A stretch of 64,000 nucleotides of DNA, taken from NCBI GenBank assembly GCA_938041445.1, contig CALISO010000051.1, forward strand, positions 1-64,000, given 5' to 3'. The position numbers and the translations under genes are program-made. Below, piece by piece: positions 10,945-21,596 of this stretch (position 1 is its first letter; every line of letters starts with the position of its first letter). The stretch comes from an uncultured Saprospiraceae bacterium. Its GTDB lineage: Bacteria; Bacteroidota; Bacteroidia; Chitinophagales; Saprospiraceae. Under the pieces are notes generated by a model. It worked only from the letters and a program-made list of their open reading frames with translations, did not search any database and was not told where the DNA came from.

Positions 10945-12057
10945 ATGAAAGCTAGAAATTCATTGTTGTTCTTGGTGGCATTTTGTATCATACTATCATG
11001 TGGTTCTCCATCAAAGTTATTGACGAGTGGCAAGTATGACAAGGCATTTGATAAGGCATTATCAGGCTTAGAAAAAGGAAAAAACAAACGCGAAAACAAG
11101 TCTGTCCTGCTTAAAGCATTCAATGAATCTGTCAAGTCTACAGAAGAACAAGTAGAAGTACTCCTTGTAAATCCAGATATCAAATATGCCGTAGAAGCTT
11201 ACGAAGAATATAGCCAACTTAGTAACCAGTACCAGAGTGGTAAAACTTGGCTTAGCGGAGATTACGCTAATAAAATGGCTGATATCAACGCTGATCAAGA
11301 GTCAGTCAGACTCAATATTGTTGACTCATACTGGGCATATAGTCAAGAGGATATTGACAATTATGAAAGCACGGAACAGAAAGTCTATGCACAATCAGCT
11401 TTTGAAAACTTAGAGAAATTTGAATATTACGGAGGAGAGTCACCAGATCTGAAGACTTTAAAAGAAACAATGTATGAAGCTGGAGTCATCAAGATTAATG
11501 TGAAGGCTGAACAACGTTGGGGATTCTCCAATAATTGGGACATTGACAATACCTTTGACGATCTTGAAAGAATCTCAACAAAGTGGTATGACATTACCTA
11601 TGATGGTATAGATCAAGATTATGATTGCTTAATGCAAATTTCTTTGTCAGATATCGATTATGATGTGAGACAAAATAGGGATACTCAACAGTACTCCGAA
11701 GAAGTACAAAATGGTTATACAACACAAGTAGATACCTCTGGAAATACTATCCAAATTCCCAAATATGAAACAGTCTATGGAAGTGTAATCACCTACCGTA
11801 CTAGGGTCACAGGAGAATGGTATGCAGATGTCGAATGGCTGAGCAGAAACGGTGACTGCGAATTTAGAAATGAAAGATTCTCAGCTGATGACTTTGAAGA
11901 TTGTGAATACTATGAGACAAGTGGAGATCAACGTGCTATCCCATCTCAATTTCTAAACCAATCTGCATTTAGAGACGACTGTGATGTCGAAGAAGAAATT
12001 CAAGACGAACTACTTGATGACTTATATGATGATATCCGGCGAGAATATTTCAGATAA
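10945..12057 (+). CDS. Hypothetical lipoprotein
   Basis: Signal peptide with lipobox 'MKARNSLLFLVAFCIILSCGSPSK'; Asp/Glu/Tyr-rich; ATG at 10945. Confidence 0.7.
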   Translation: MKARNSLLFLVAFCIILSCGSPSKLLTSGKYDKAFDKALSGLEKGKNKRENKSVLLKAFNESVKSTEEQVEVLLVNPDIKYAVEAYEEYSQLSNQYQSGKTWLSGDYANKMADINADQESVRLNIVDSYWAYSQEDIDNYESTEQKVYAQSAFENLEKFEYYGGESPDLKTLKETMYEAGVIKINVKAEQRWGFSNNWDIDNTFDDLERISTKWYDITYDGIDQDYDCLMQISLSDIDYDVRQNRDTQQYSEEVQNGYTTQVDTSGNTIQIPKYETVYGSVITYRTRVTGEWYADVEWLSRNGDCEFRNERFSADDFEDCEYYETSGDQRAIPSQFLNQSAFRDDCDVEEEIQDELLDDLYDDIRREYFR

Positions 12058-12084
12058 AGATATTTCTCTAATATTCATCTGTGT

Positions 12085-15000
12085 TTAATCAATCATCTTA
12101 ATCGCTCTTCCTGGAGTATATGGTGCATCAGCATCTTCAAGTTTTTGCTCAAGTGCATCAAGATCTTCTTTAGCAACCTTGACTAGCACATCTAATATTG
12201 GCCCAAATTCTTCTTCTGCGATACTGTAACTCATTCGATGAGTCTCGGTAGGATCAGAAGTAGAATTTCCTTGCTCATATTGAATCCATCCAATTCTTGA
12301 TGCGGGAGAAGGTGGCTGATCAATATCAAGTAATGACTTAAGATTATCTCCATATAGAGCATTCCTAACCTTCTTCATATCTTTCTTAATATTATCGTAG
12401 TCAGCATATAATCCATTATTCGGAGTTTCTACTTTTTCGATAGCGACTTTGATATATTTGAGTTTATTATCTATCTCAGAGATCATCTTACCTGCTCCTT
12501 GAATCTTTCGAGATAGCTCAGTGACATCCTGCTGAAACTTCAACTTAGCCGCTGTATCTGTTACTGGCATTACTGCATTATCTATACGTTTAACTTCAAA
12601 TGTCATTGGTTCAGAAATAGCTTCAAATTCACTACCAATTACCTTCTCCATTGTAACCGTATAATTTCCTGGAGAAACTAGTATCCCCTCATCACGACCG
12701 GCATAAGGATTAAAATGCTTAGGTCTATTGATACTGATTGGACGCTTAGATGCATAGCGTAGGTCCCACTGAAGTCTATGGATTCCCTGCTTTGCAGGAG
12801 CTGCAAGTTTCCTGACGACTTCTCCATTGGCGTCAGTGATCGTAAATAGAAGTTCTGGAGAATACTCATCTTTTTCTTCTTGAAGCTCTTCATATGTTGG
12901 ATATGGATCATCCTTACCTGTCTTATTCTTACTTTCAGATTTACGTTTTGCTTCAAGTGATTCTTCCTTAGTGGGATAGTAGTAGTCAATCAATGCCACT
13001 GGCTCCAGATCATCTCCCGAATAAAAACTATCACCTTGAAATGATTTACCCGATAAACCCATCGGATTGGATTGCTCATACTGAAGTGTTGGTCTTGCTG
13101 CAAAAATCTGAGCTTCATCTGCCATCTGACCATTACCAACTTCTCTAAGTAACGAATAGTCGTCTAAGACATAAAATCCTCTTCCAAAAGTCCCCAACAC
13201 AAGGTCATTTTCTCGTTCTTGAATTGCTAAATCTCTTACAGCAATAGTCGGCACACCCGCCTTCAACTGTCTCCATCGTTGTCCTCCATTAGGACTAAAG
13301 AATACACCAAATTCTGTCCCACAAAAGAGTAAATCAGGATCAACATGATCTTGCTCTATCGCATAGACAGAACCTCTGTCTGGCAAGTTACCACTGATTA
13401 ACTGCCAAGTTTGACCCTTATTAATTGACTTGACTAAGTAGGGTTTGAAGTCTCCATACTTGTGATGGTTAATTGCTGCAAATATGACATTCTCATCATG
13501 CTTAGAACAATAGACTGCATTAATGTAAGAGTTGTTTGGGACGCCTGAAATACTACTGATCTTCTTCCAATTACTACCACCATCAGTCGTGACGTGAATG
13601 AGTCCATCATCAGAACCTACTACGATTAAGTCCTTATCCAATGTTGATTCAGATAGTGCTACTAAAGTCCCATAAGGTGATGTTGAACGATTTTTGGCTA
13701 TCGTTTCTATACCCCATACCTTATCCATTATTCTGAGTTCATTCCTATTAATCTGCTGAGTCAGATCATCACTTAGTACTTCCCATGAATTTCCGTAATC
13801 ATCAGAACGGAACACTTTATTTGCTGCAAAGTAAATCCTCCCTGAAACGTGACTACTCGCCTGCAACGGTGCATCCCAATTCCATCGATAGCTATCTTCT
13901 GCCTTTCGTTCTTTTGGTTGGATACCGACTTCTTCTCCACTCTTGCGATCATATCGAACTAAGACTCCATATTGTGATTGAGAGTAGACGATATCTGGAT
14001 TTTCCGGATCGACCTGTGTCTCAAACCCATCTCCACCATGAGTAATATACCAGTCACTGTTGACTATGCCGTGAGCTGTAGAAGTCCTAGATGGACCACC
14101 CATACTGTTATTATCTTGTGTACCTCCATAGATGTTATAAAATGGTTCGTCATTATCCACTGAAACTTTATAAAACTGCGTAATTGGAAGGTTCGCCTTG
14201 TAGTCCCAAGTCGCCGATGCATCCCAAGTTTCGTAGATTCCTCCATCACATCCAACTAGCCAGTGCTGAGTGTTATTTGGGTCAACCCAAATACAGTGAC
14301 TGTCTACATGCTTCGTCAATTCTTTAACTCGGTTAAATGACTTTCCTCCATCAGTACTCATACTCATCCAAGTATCCATGGAGTAAATGACATCTGGATT
14401 GACTGGATCAGAAATTATTTCTTGATAGTAATTTCCACTCGTAACATGCCCTCCTCTTTTCTCCCAAGTGGCACCACCATCTACTGTACGATAGACTCCA
14501 CTTTTATCATCTTGCGCTTCAACAATTGCATAGACCTTATTGGGATCAGCTGGTGAGACTGACAGTCCAATTCTACCTAGATCACCTCCAGGTAATCCAT
14601 TGTTAGTCTCATTCCATGTCTTTCCACCATCTACTGACTTATAGATACTACTCCCTGGACCACCACCAATATATGTGAATACATGTCTTGCTCTTTGGTG
14701 AGCAGCTGCATATAAAATATCAGGATTACTCGGATCAATAATCATATCTGCAATACCAGTGTATTTATCAATTGTCAAAACAGCCTTCCATGTAGAACCA
14801 CCATCAGTTGTCATATATACTCCTCTATCACCACCACTATTCCAGAGTGGCCCAACTGCCGCTACCCATACCACATCAGAGTTATCTGGATGTACAATAA
14901 TCTTGGAGATATGCTCTGAAGTCTTGAGTCCCATATTCTTCCATGTACTACCACCATCTATAGACTTGTAGATACCATCACCGTAGGCTACTGATCGTTG

Positions 15001-15384
15001 ATTATTATTCTCACCACTTCCTACCCAAACAACATTTTTGTCATTAGGATCAAGAGTGACACATCCTGTACTATAAGAAGCCTGACTATCAAAAATAGGT
15101 GTAAAAGTTGTTCCTGCATTGACAGTTTTCCACACACCACCAGAAGACACCGCAACATAGTAAGTGGAGGGATTGTCTGGATCTATCGCGAGGTCTGATA
15201 TTCGACCTGAAGTCTTAGATGGCCCAACCGAACGAAACTTAAGCGCTGAGATATTTAGGTCATCCAGTGGAGAAGTTACACTAGAATTAGTTTGAGAATT
15301 TTTCTTTTTAGATCGTTGTGCATTGATCTCACTGTAAGGCATAAGAAAAGTGAATATCATCACTATCAATAGTACTCTTCCCAT
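12085..15384 (-). CDS. VPS10/sortilin-like, BNR/WD40-type beta-propeller secreted protein (glycosyl hydrolase-like)
   Basis: Repeated 'S.DGG.TW' BNR motifs (KSIDGGSTWKNMG, TTDGGSTWKAV, KSVDGGKTWNET, TVDGGATWEKRG); signal peptide. Confidence 0.9.
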   Translation of the reverse strand: MGRVLLIVMIFTFLMPYSEINAQRSKKKNSQTNSSVTSPLDDLNISALKFRSVGPSKTSGRISDLAIDPDNPSTYYVAVSSGGVWKTVNAGTTFTPIFDSQASYSTGCVTLDPNDKNVVWVGSGENNNQRSVAYGDGIYKSIDGGSTWKNMGLKTSEHISKIIVHPDNSDVVWVAAVGPLWNSGGDRGVYMTTDGGSTWKAVLTIDKYTGIADMIIDPSNPDILYAAAHQRARHVFTYIGGGPGSSIYKSVDGGKTWNETNNGLPGGDLGRIGLSVSPADPNKVYAIVEAQDDKSGVYRTVDGGATWEKRGGHVTSGNYYQEIISDPVNPDVIYSMDTWMSMSTDGGKSFNRVKELTKHVDSHCIWVDPNNTQHWLVGCDGGIYETWDASATWDYKANLPITQFYKVSVDNDEPFYNIYGGTQDNNSMGGPSRTSTAHGIVNSDWYITHGGDGFETQVDPENPDIVYSQSQYGVLVRYDRKSGEEVGIQPKERKAEDSYRWNWDAPLQASSHVSGRIYFAANKVFRSDDYGNSWEVLSDDLTQQINRNELRIMDKVWGIETIAKNRSTSPYGTLVALSESTLDKDLIVVGSDDGLIHVTTDGGSNWKKISSISGVPNNSYINAVYCSKHDENVIFAAINHHKYGDFKPYLVKSINKGQTWQLISGNLPDRGSVYAIEQDHVDPDLLFCGTEFGVFFSPNGGQRWRQLKAGVPTIAVRDLAIQERENDLVLGTFGRGFYVLDDYSLLREVGNGQMADEAQIFAARPTLQYEQSNPMGLSGKSFQGDSFYSGDDLEPVALIDYYYPTKEESLEAKRKSESKNKTGKDDPYPTYEELQEEKDEYSPELLFTITDANGEVVRKLAAPAKQGIHRLQWDLRYASKRPISINRPKHFNPYAGRDEGILVSPGNYTVTMEKVIGSEFEAISEPMTFEVKRIDNAVMPVTDTAAKLKFQQDVTELSRKIQGAGKMISEIDNKLKYIKVAIEKVETPNNGLYADYDNIKKDMKKVRNALYGDNLKSLLDIDQPPSPASRIGWIQYEQGNSTSDPTETHRMSYSIAEEEFGPILDVLVKVAKEDLDALEQKLEDADAPYTPGRAIKMID

Positions 15385-15504
15385 TGTGGTTGTGTTAGGT
15401 GTAGTTACAAAATAGACTTATTGAGCAATAGCTAAAGTAGGGAATAAATATGAACTAAGCGGTCAACTTCAGTGCTTATTGAAGACTTGATACTAAAAGA
15501 AAAA

Positions 15505-15531
15505 AGGGCAATAATCAGTGATTACTACCCT
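15505..15531 (-). terminator. Intrinsic terminator of the 15566-16723 gene
   Basis: Minus-strand AGGGTAGTAATCACTGATTATTGCCCT followed by TTTTTCTTTT. Confidence 0.7.
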
Positions 15532-15565
15532 CTTGTTTACTCAAATTTATCTTTTCTTTGAAGAC

Positions 15566-16723
15566 TTACCTTACATAGCACCTCTGGGTGATATTATGAA
15601 AAGAGAGTAATTCAGTAAGAGAGTCTCCCATCTCGATAAACTCTTCTCCATCTTTCTCGTCTTCACCCCATCTTACGAATTCTTGACCAATAGCTGTAGT
15701 CTTATCTGGCATATCGAGGTAATAGTAAAGTGTAGCAAGATTCCACATCGTCGCAGATTTAAGTTTCACATCTTGCTTATCATCACTGCTATACTTCCCT
15801 TTTACACCTTCAAAATATTCGATGATAGGAGCTAAGTCAGAGACTAAAGATTCCATTGGTTCATTCCATTTCTTAGTTTCTAAGATTTTGAACATTGCAT
15901 CAGTTGCTTGATTATACATTTCGTTCTCTGGATGCTTCTTAGAGTCCAACACCTTAAATTTCACATAGTCTGATCCTTTGCTAAAGCCATAGACACCATT
16001 AATGAAGTTATTAGTCGAATTGACAAGGTCATTAGGATAATCAGCTCTAAAAGCAGATAACTTGCTGTTAGTCAAATTCAATAGAGCTGTTCTAGCCTTA
16101 GTAGAAGATGTGTATTCACTCGTCTCATAACTATAGGTTCTTGTCAAGTCACCAAATGCGATACGATCAGATCCTTCAGCAGCATCTTCCAATTCTTCTC
16201 CAGCAGATGTACCTGACAAAAATGGATTTGAATTTACTTCTTCTTTCTTTTCAGCAGCTTCTTCTGCAGCTTTCGCTGCTTGCTTTTTCTCCCACTTACT
16301 TATTGCCATTTTGTTTTCAGGACCATATACATATCCAGCAGCTTTCCCAACTCCTCCTTGTGTCCATTTATAATAGTTCGTTCTGCTCGTTACGTTTCCT
16401 TCTTTGTCTTTTTTCTCGTCAACTCTTTTGACTTCTTGAGGATCTGTAAGACCAACACTCCCTGCGCTTACTTTAATCTTAGCATTAGCGTCTTCATCTA
16501 CTTGTTCCCATCCGTTGATAAATATTTGATCATAAAAGAATTCTGGATCAATTCCTGATGAGCCGACTAGCTCGACAACAAAAGTTCGTTGATCTTCTGG
16601 TACGTAATGAGTTGGGCATTTGGCAAACTCTACCGACATACGTTTGTTATCAATATCAACTCGTTGTCCGAAGGCCATCAGAATCAAACATCCGCATATT
16701 GCGGTTAGCATTAACTTTTTCAT
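15566..16723 (-). CDS. Hypothetical secreted protein
   Basis: Signal peptide 'MKKLMLTAICGCLILMAFGQ'; no recognised catalytic domain. Confidence 0.65.
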   Translation of the reverse strand: MKKLMLTAICGCLILMAFGQRVDIDNKRMSVEFAKCPTHYVPEDQRTFVVELVGSSGIDPEFFYDQIFINGWEQVDEDANAKIKVSAGSVGLTDPQEVKRVDEKKDKEGNVTSRTNYYKWTQGGVGKAAGYVYGPENKMAISKWEKKQAAKAAEEAAEKKEEVNSNPFLSGTSAGEELEDAAEGSDRIAFGDLTRTYSYETSEYTSSTKARTALLNLTNSKLSAFRADYPNDLVNSTNNFINGVYGFSKGSDYVKFKVLDSKKHPENEMYNQATDAMFKILETKKWNEPMESLVSDLAPIIEYFEGVKGKYSSDDKQDVKLKSATMWNLATLYYYLDMPDKTTAIGQEFVRWGEDEKDGEEFIEMGDSLTELLSFHNITQRCYVR

Positions 16724-16879
16724 TTTACTTTAATTTTGTTTATAATTTTAGTCTAAGTCGAGTCTAAATTAGCAGAATGACTCATAATAACAAACTAAAA
16801 TCGACGAAAACCTACCTATATTATGGAGTAGAATGATTAGTTGACTGTAATCGCTAGCTTAAATTTTCACTTTTTGACT

Positions 16880-18067
16880 CTAGTCTATGTCAGGATGGTT
16901 CTCGATAAATGTTGCTAGATCTTTGTCGCCTCTTCCAGACAAGTTGATCACCACAACCTCCTCTGACTTTAGATCCATCTTACCCAATATCGCCAATCCA
17001 TGAGCAGTCTCAAGTGCAGGAATGATACCTTCTATAGCACTCAACTCATAAGCAGCATCCAAGGCTTCTTGATCTGTAGCGGAGTAGACCTGTGCTCTAC
17101 CTGTGTCTATCAAGTGAGCATGCATTGGACCAATACCTGGATAATCCAAACCTGCCGATAAAGAATATGGTTCAATGATCTGACCATCCTCTGTCTGCAT
17201 CAACATAGTCTTGCTACCATGGATGACACCAATAGATCCCAGTACACTCGTCGCTGCGGATTCGCCAGATTCAATCCCCTTCCCTGCTGCTTCTGAAAGT
17301 ACAATCTTGACACTAGGATCATCCAGGTAGTGATAGATAATACCGGCTGCATTACTACCACCGCCCACACAAGCAACGACATAGTCTGGAAGTTCACTTC
17401 CTGTTTTTTCCTTCAGTTGCCATCTCACTTCTTCACTTATGACTGATTGAAATCTCGCCACCATATCAGGATACGGATGAGGTCCCACTACTGATCCAAT
17501 GATATAATGTGTCTCTTCTGGATGATTTATCCAATCTCGAATTGCCTCGTTGGTTGCATCTTTCAATGTCTGACTTCCACTAGTAGCTGGTATTACAGTT
17601 GCACCAAGCATTTTCATCCTTGCTACATTTGGCGCTTGACGCTTAATATCATGAGCCCCCATATACACAAGGCACTCCATACCCATCAATGCACAGACTG
17701 TGGCAGTAGCGACACCATGCTGACCAGCCCCAGTCTCGGCAATTATCCGAGTCTTTCCAATGTGCTTAGCCAACAGAATTTGACCTATGGTATTATTAAT
17801 CTTATGACTACCTGTGTGGTTTAGATCTTCTCTTTTGAGATAAATCTTACCTCCATATTTTTGAGATAGCCTAGGAGCAAAATACAAAGGTGATGGACGA
17901 CCAACATAGTCCCGAAGTAGGTCATCAAAGTCCTTCTTAAAATTATCTAGCTCTGCAATCTGTCGATAGTTTTTCTGTAGATAATCTATATTACTATAGA
18001 GCATCTCAGGTATAAATGCCCCTCCAAACTTGCCGTAAAATCCATTTGTGTCTACTTGATAAGTCAT
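16880..18067 (-). CDS. trpB: Tryptophan synthase beta chain
   Basis: '[15 protein letters not shown]' PLP-lysine motif, '[16 protein letters not shown]', 'GGGSNAAGI'. Confidence 0.97.
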   Translation of the reverse strand: MTYQVDTNGFYGKFGGAFIPEMLYSNIDYLQKNYRQIAELDNFKKDFDDLLRDYVGRPSPLYFAPRLSQKYGGKIYLKREDLNHTGSHKINNTIGQILLAKHIGKTRIIAETGAGQHGVATATVCALMGMECLVYMGAHDIKRQAPNVARMKMLGATVIPATSGSQTLKDATNEAIRDWINHPEETHYIIGSVVGPHPYPDMVARFQSVISEEVRWQLKEKTGSELPDYVVACVGGGSNAAGIIYHYLDDPSVKIVLSEAAGKGIESGESAATSVLGSIGVIHGSKTMLMQTEDGQIIEPYSLSAGLDYPGIGPMHAHLIDTGRAQVYSATDQEALDAAYELSAIEGIIPALETAHGLAILGKMDLKSEEVVVINLSGRGDKDLATFIENHPDID

Positions 18068-18070
18068 ATA

Positions 18071-18685
18071 TTATTTATTGGGTGTTCTATTGAGTTCAGT
18101 GATAAATGATTGAATTAATGCTACATCCTTCTTTCCTGGACTCAGTTCAAATCTACTATTGATATCAATCCCGAAATACTTAGGATGATGAAATTCATTC
18201 AACGCTGCTATCGAGTGCGGTCCGATGCCACCACTCAATAAAAAGGGTGTCTCACCTGTGTAAGCACTCAAGGACTGCCAGTCAAATGCAATTCCAGATC
18301 CTCCATAATCGCTTGTATAAGTGTCAAATAAAAATAAGTCACAAAACTCATAGTCTGCTACTTGTGAAAAATCAAATTCTTCATTAACTCTGAAGACTTT
18401 TATGACTTTGGTAAATCTGCGGACGGCTTGACAAACTGGTACAGATTCATCTCCGTGTAATTGTGCATAGTCTAGCTTGTCCCGATTGACCAAAGATTCA
18501 ATATTTGCGATATCTGCATTGACAAAGACCCCTATCCTCTTGACTTTAGAATCAGCAATATTCAATGTGCAATCAAGGTATCGCTTAGATTTTGGATAGT
18601 AGTTGAATCCGACCATTTGTATACCAGTATCGATCACAGCATCCAAATTTTGTTGTATTTTTAGTCCACACACTTTGATAATCAT
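18071..18685 (-). CDS. trpF: Phosphoribosylanthranilate isomerase
   Basis: 'MIIKVCGLKIQQNLDAV', 'QLHGDESV', 'LLSGGIGPHS', 'GIDINSRFELSPGKKD'. Start placed at the internal ATG (18685) rather than the ORF start at 18796. Confidence 0.92.
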   Translation of the reverse strand: MIIKVCGLKIQQNLDAVIDTGIQMVGFNYYPKSKRYLDCTLNIADSKVKRIGVFVNADIANIESLVNRDKLDYAQLHGDESVPVCQAVRRFTKVIKVFRVNEEFDFSQVADYEFCDLFLFDTYTSDYGGSGIAFDWQSLSAYTGETPFLLSGGIGPHSIAALNEFHHPKYFGIDINSRFELSPGKKDVALIQSFITELNRTPNK

Positions 18686-18698
18686 TGGATTTACATTT

Positions 18699-19223
18699 AT
18701 GAAAATTGCTATTCTATTTTTAACTATTACAATTCTAGCCTCTGCTTGTGGCAATGACTGTGATGATTTTACACCTGAGATAATGAACGTGAGCAACGAG
18801 ATGCTTATCTGTTTTGACTCAGTTGACCTTCCTGAAAATTGCTCAACATTTATAAAAGGAGAATCTCAAGCCTTCCTGATTCCAGTTGAGTTTACACAGA
18901 ATCCTGACTGTCCAAATAATCCTTATTCTTTCAGCATCACAAATACTAAAGTCACTAGTGACAGCGACATATTGATTAACAACAGTGTCTTGATCAACGC
19001 CGGCACCAATCTGCTTGCCTTAGGAATCGATGCAGGTCCTGTCCTTAATGATCAAAGAATATTCCTATCAACTACAGAAGAATTTCTCCTACTAGGTCTA
19101 GACTCTAATATAAGTTCGCTAGCTACTATCTACGGACAAGAATCAGCAGTCTTTAACTTTGAATTTACCGCCAGAGATACTGATACTTATTATGGGTCTA
19201 ACACCTTTATGTTTGACCAATAG
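18699..19223 (+). CDS. Small hypothetical lipoprotein encoded antisense inside the trp cluster
   Basis: 'MKIAILFLTITILASACGNDCDDF' signal plus lipobox; ATG at 18699, 13 nt from the divergent trpF start. Confidence 0.7.
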   Translation: MKIAILFLTITILASACGNDCDDFTPEIMNVSNEMLICFDSVDLPENCSTFIKGESQAFLIPVEFTQNPDCPNNPYSFSITNTKVTSDSDILINNSVLINAGTNLLALGIDAGPVLNDQRIFLSTTEEFLLLGLDSNISSLATIYGQESAVFNFEFTARDTDTYYGSNTFMFDQ

Positions 19224-19237
19224 GTTTTCCTATTTCT

Positions 19238-20011
19238 TTATTTCAGATAATTAGAAATCATTTCTGCACAAGCTTGTCCAGGATCGTTTGTTGCCATAAA
19301 TTTCTCACCGATTAAGAAGCCATCAAATCCTGCTGCCGCAAGATCACACATCACTTCTACACTAGTTATTCCACTTTCAGCAATCTTACATAAGTCACTT
19401 GGCAGTTGACTGATCAAGTCAATCGACTGTTGGTAGTCAACTTCAAATGTGTCAAGATTACGATTATTGATACCTATCAAATCTGGCATTACTTTCACTT
19501 TTTCTAACTCTTCTGGATTATGCACTTCAATCAATACTTCAAGATTGAGTGAGTGAGCAATATCTACAAAGTGAGTAATCTGATTGGCATTCAATATTCT
19601 TGCGATTAACAATATACAATCAGCTCCAAGATGTCTAGCTTCGTAAATCTGGTAAGGATCAATGATAAAGTCCTTTCTCAATAATGGTATCTGATTAACT
19701 TTTCTTGCAGCTTGAATATCTTCATCGCTTCCTCCAAAAAAATGGGCATCTGTCAACACAGATATTCCTGATGCGCCTCCATGCTCATAGTCAGGTGTCA
19801 CCTTCTCAACTACAGCATCAAGATTGATCGTCGGCTTACTTGGTGATCTCCTTTTAAATTCGGCTATCACACCACTACCATCGAGTATATGCTGTCGCAT
19901 TGATCTTGGCTGATACTCCCACTTTCGGACTAACTCCAACTGCGGAGTTTTAAATTTCCGCCCTTCGACTTCTTTGTTTTTATGTGCAACTATAGTATCT
20001 AGAATATGCAT
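19238..20011 (-). CDS. trpC: Indole-3-glycerol phosphate synthase
   Basis: 'GVIAEFKRRSPSK', 'LLRKDFIIDPYQIYEAR', 'GINNRNLDTFEVD', 'AESGI'. Confidence 0.96.
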   Translation of the reverse strand: MHILDTIVAHKNKEVEGRKFKTPQLELVRKWEYQPRSMRQHILDGSGVIAEFKRRSPSKPTINLDAVVEKVTPDYEHGGASGISVLTDAHFFGGSDEDIQAARKVNQIPLLRKDFIIDPYQIYEARHLGADCILLIARILNANQITHFVDIAHSLNLEVLIEVHNPEELEKVKVMPDLIGINNRNLDTFEVDYQQSIDLISQLPSDLCKIAESGITSVEVMCDLAAAGFDGFLIGEKFMATNDPGQACAEMISNYLK

Positions 20012-20016
20012 CTTGA

Positions 20017-21009
20017 TTAATTCATTGCGATTAATTGTTCTAGTGTCTTGATACCTTTACCAGCAAGTAAGGCTTCCTCTGCTTCAGCAACACAATCCCC
20101 AATAACCTGCTCAGGTTTAAAGGTTTGGATAGCAAGACCTGCATTTGCTTTGACTACTGCATTCTGTGCTTCTGTTCCATTTCCCATTAGGACATTGACA
20201 AATATTTTCGCTGCAGACTCAACATCATCTCCACCAAAAATTGATTCTTGGCTCAATTCACTTGACGTAAAATAGGCTGGATCAACTAACTTCTCGGCTC
20301 CATTTTGAATCAACTTTGTATCTCCAGTCAGAGATACTTCATCATAGCCGTCGATAGCGTGAACTACTGTATACTGCCTGTTACTTTGCTGAAGTAAGTA
20401 TTGATACAACTTTAAAATCTTCAAACTAAACACTCCAACTAACTGATGTGTTGGCTGACATGGGTTAACTAATGGACCTAGAAGATTAAAGAATGTTTTC
20501 ACCCGTAAGTCTCTTCGGATCGGCCCTACTGAAGCTAATGCTGGGTGAAATAACGGAGCATGAAAGAAGCAGATATTTGTGTTGTCTAGTTCTCGTTTGA
20601 GTTGATCAATATCAGTTGTAAATGCATATCCCAAAGACTCCAACACATTACTTGATCCACATACTGATGATACTCCATAGTTACCGTGTTTGGATACTTT
20701 ATAGCCTGCTCCAGCTAATACAAATGCCGTAGCAGTAGAGATATTAAAGGTATTCTTTCCATCTCCGCCAGTACCACATACGTCAATGCTTTCAACTCCT
20801 TCTAGATCTACTGGAATACAAAGCTCAAGCAATGCTTCTCTGAAGCCATCTAACTCTTCTACTGATATAGTCCGCATCAAATACACACTAATAAATGCAG
20901 CAATCTGGCTTGGATTATATTCTCCTTTACTCATATTAATCAGAACATCTTTCGCCTGATCTCGAGTCAGTTTTTGATGGTTAAACAGTTGGTTCAGTAT
21001 GGCCTTCAT
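20017..21009 (-). CDS. trpD: Anthranilate phosphoribosyltransferase
   Basis: 'DVCGTGGDGKNTFNISTATAFVLAGAGYKVSKHGN', 'FFNLLGPLVNP'. Confidence 0.96.
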   Translation of the reverse strand: MKAILNQLFNHQKLTRDQAKDVLINMSKGEYNPSQIAAFISVYLMRTISVEELDGFREALLELCIPVDLEGVESIDVCGTGGDGKNTFNISTATAFVLAGAGYKVSKHGNYGVSSVCGSSNVLESLGYAFTTDIDQLKRELDNTNICFFHAPLFHPALASVGPIRRDLRVKTFFNLLGPLVNPCQPTHQLVGVFSLKILKLYQYLLQQSNRQYTVVHAIDGYDEVSLTGDTKLIQNGAEKLVDPAYFTSSELSQESIFGGDDVESAAKIFVNVLMGNGTEAQNAVVKANAGLAIQTFKPEQVIGDCVAEAEEALLAGKGIKTLEQLIAMN

Positions 21010-21014
21010 TATGA

Positions 21015-21593
21015 TTATGAGTTGTGGGATAAGAAGTTAGAAATGATCTGCTTCCCCATCGGTGTCAAGATTGACTCGGGGTGATATTGGACTCCATAGA
21101 TTGGGTACTCTCGATGCTCGATGGACATAATCTCACCTGTCGCGTCTACGCTTGTAACTGTAATCATCTCTGGAACAGTGCTTTCATCTATCGCCCAGGA
21201 ATGATAACGGCCTACTTGTATTTCTTCTTCAATACCACTGTAAAGAATTGAAGTATTCTCAGTCAATTGAATACTTGTCTGGATTCCATGATAAACTTGC
21301 GGAAGATTCTTGAGCTTAGCGCCAAATACTTCTGCAATGGATTGTAGCCCAAGGCAAACACCAAGGATAGGTTTCTTCCCAGCGTACTCAGCTATTACCG
21401 CTTTGGTGATTCCTGCTTCATCAGGTATGCCTGGACCAGGAGATAAAATAATCTTGTCATACTCTGCTAGTGAAGCTACTGTGACTTGATCATTTTTGAC
21501 TACAGTAATCTCATATCCTAGCACTTCGTAGAATAAGTGAACAAGATTATAAGTAAATGAGTCATAGTTGTCTATTAATACTATTCTATCCAT
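21015..21593 (-). CDS. trpG: Anthranilate synthase component II (glutamine amidotransferase)
   Basis: 'LIDNYDSFTYNLVH', 'SPGPGIPDEAG', 'ILGVCLGLQSI', 'QYHPESI'. Confidence 0.95.
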   Translation of the reverse strand: MDRIVLIDNYDSFTYNLVHLFYEVLGYEITVVKNDQVTVASLAEYDKIILSPGPGIPDEAGITKAVIAEYAGKKPILGVCLGLQSIAEVFGAKLKNLPQVYHGIQTSIQLTENTSILYSGIEEEIQVGRYHSWAIDESTVPEMITVTSVDATGEIMSIEHREYPIYGVQYHPESILTPMGKQIISNFLSHNS

Positions 21594-21596
21594 AGG

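Noticed and set aside
12085-12120. Shared C-terminal 'GRAIKMI' in the BNR protein (PYTPGRAIKMID) and AsnB (PSGRAIKMIHDDSY)
   Set aside because: Unrelated families, different codons around the match, and no other similarity; judged a coincidence rather than a targeting tag.
16108-16767. Several plus-strand ORFs antisense to the 15566-16723 gene
   Set aside because: Low-complexity Leu/Phe/Ser-rich shadow ORFs of the coding strand.
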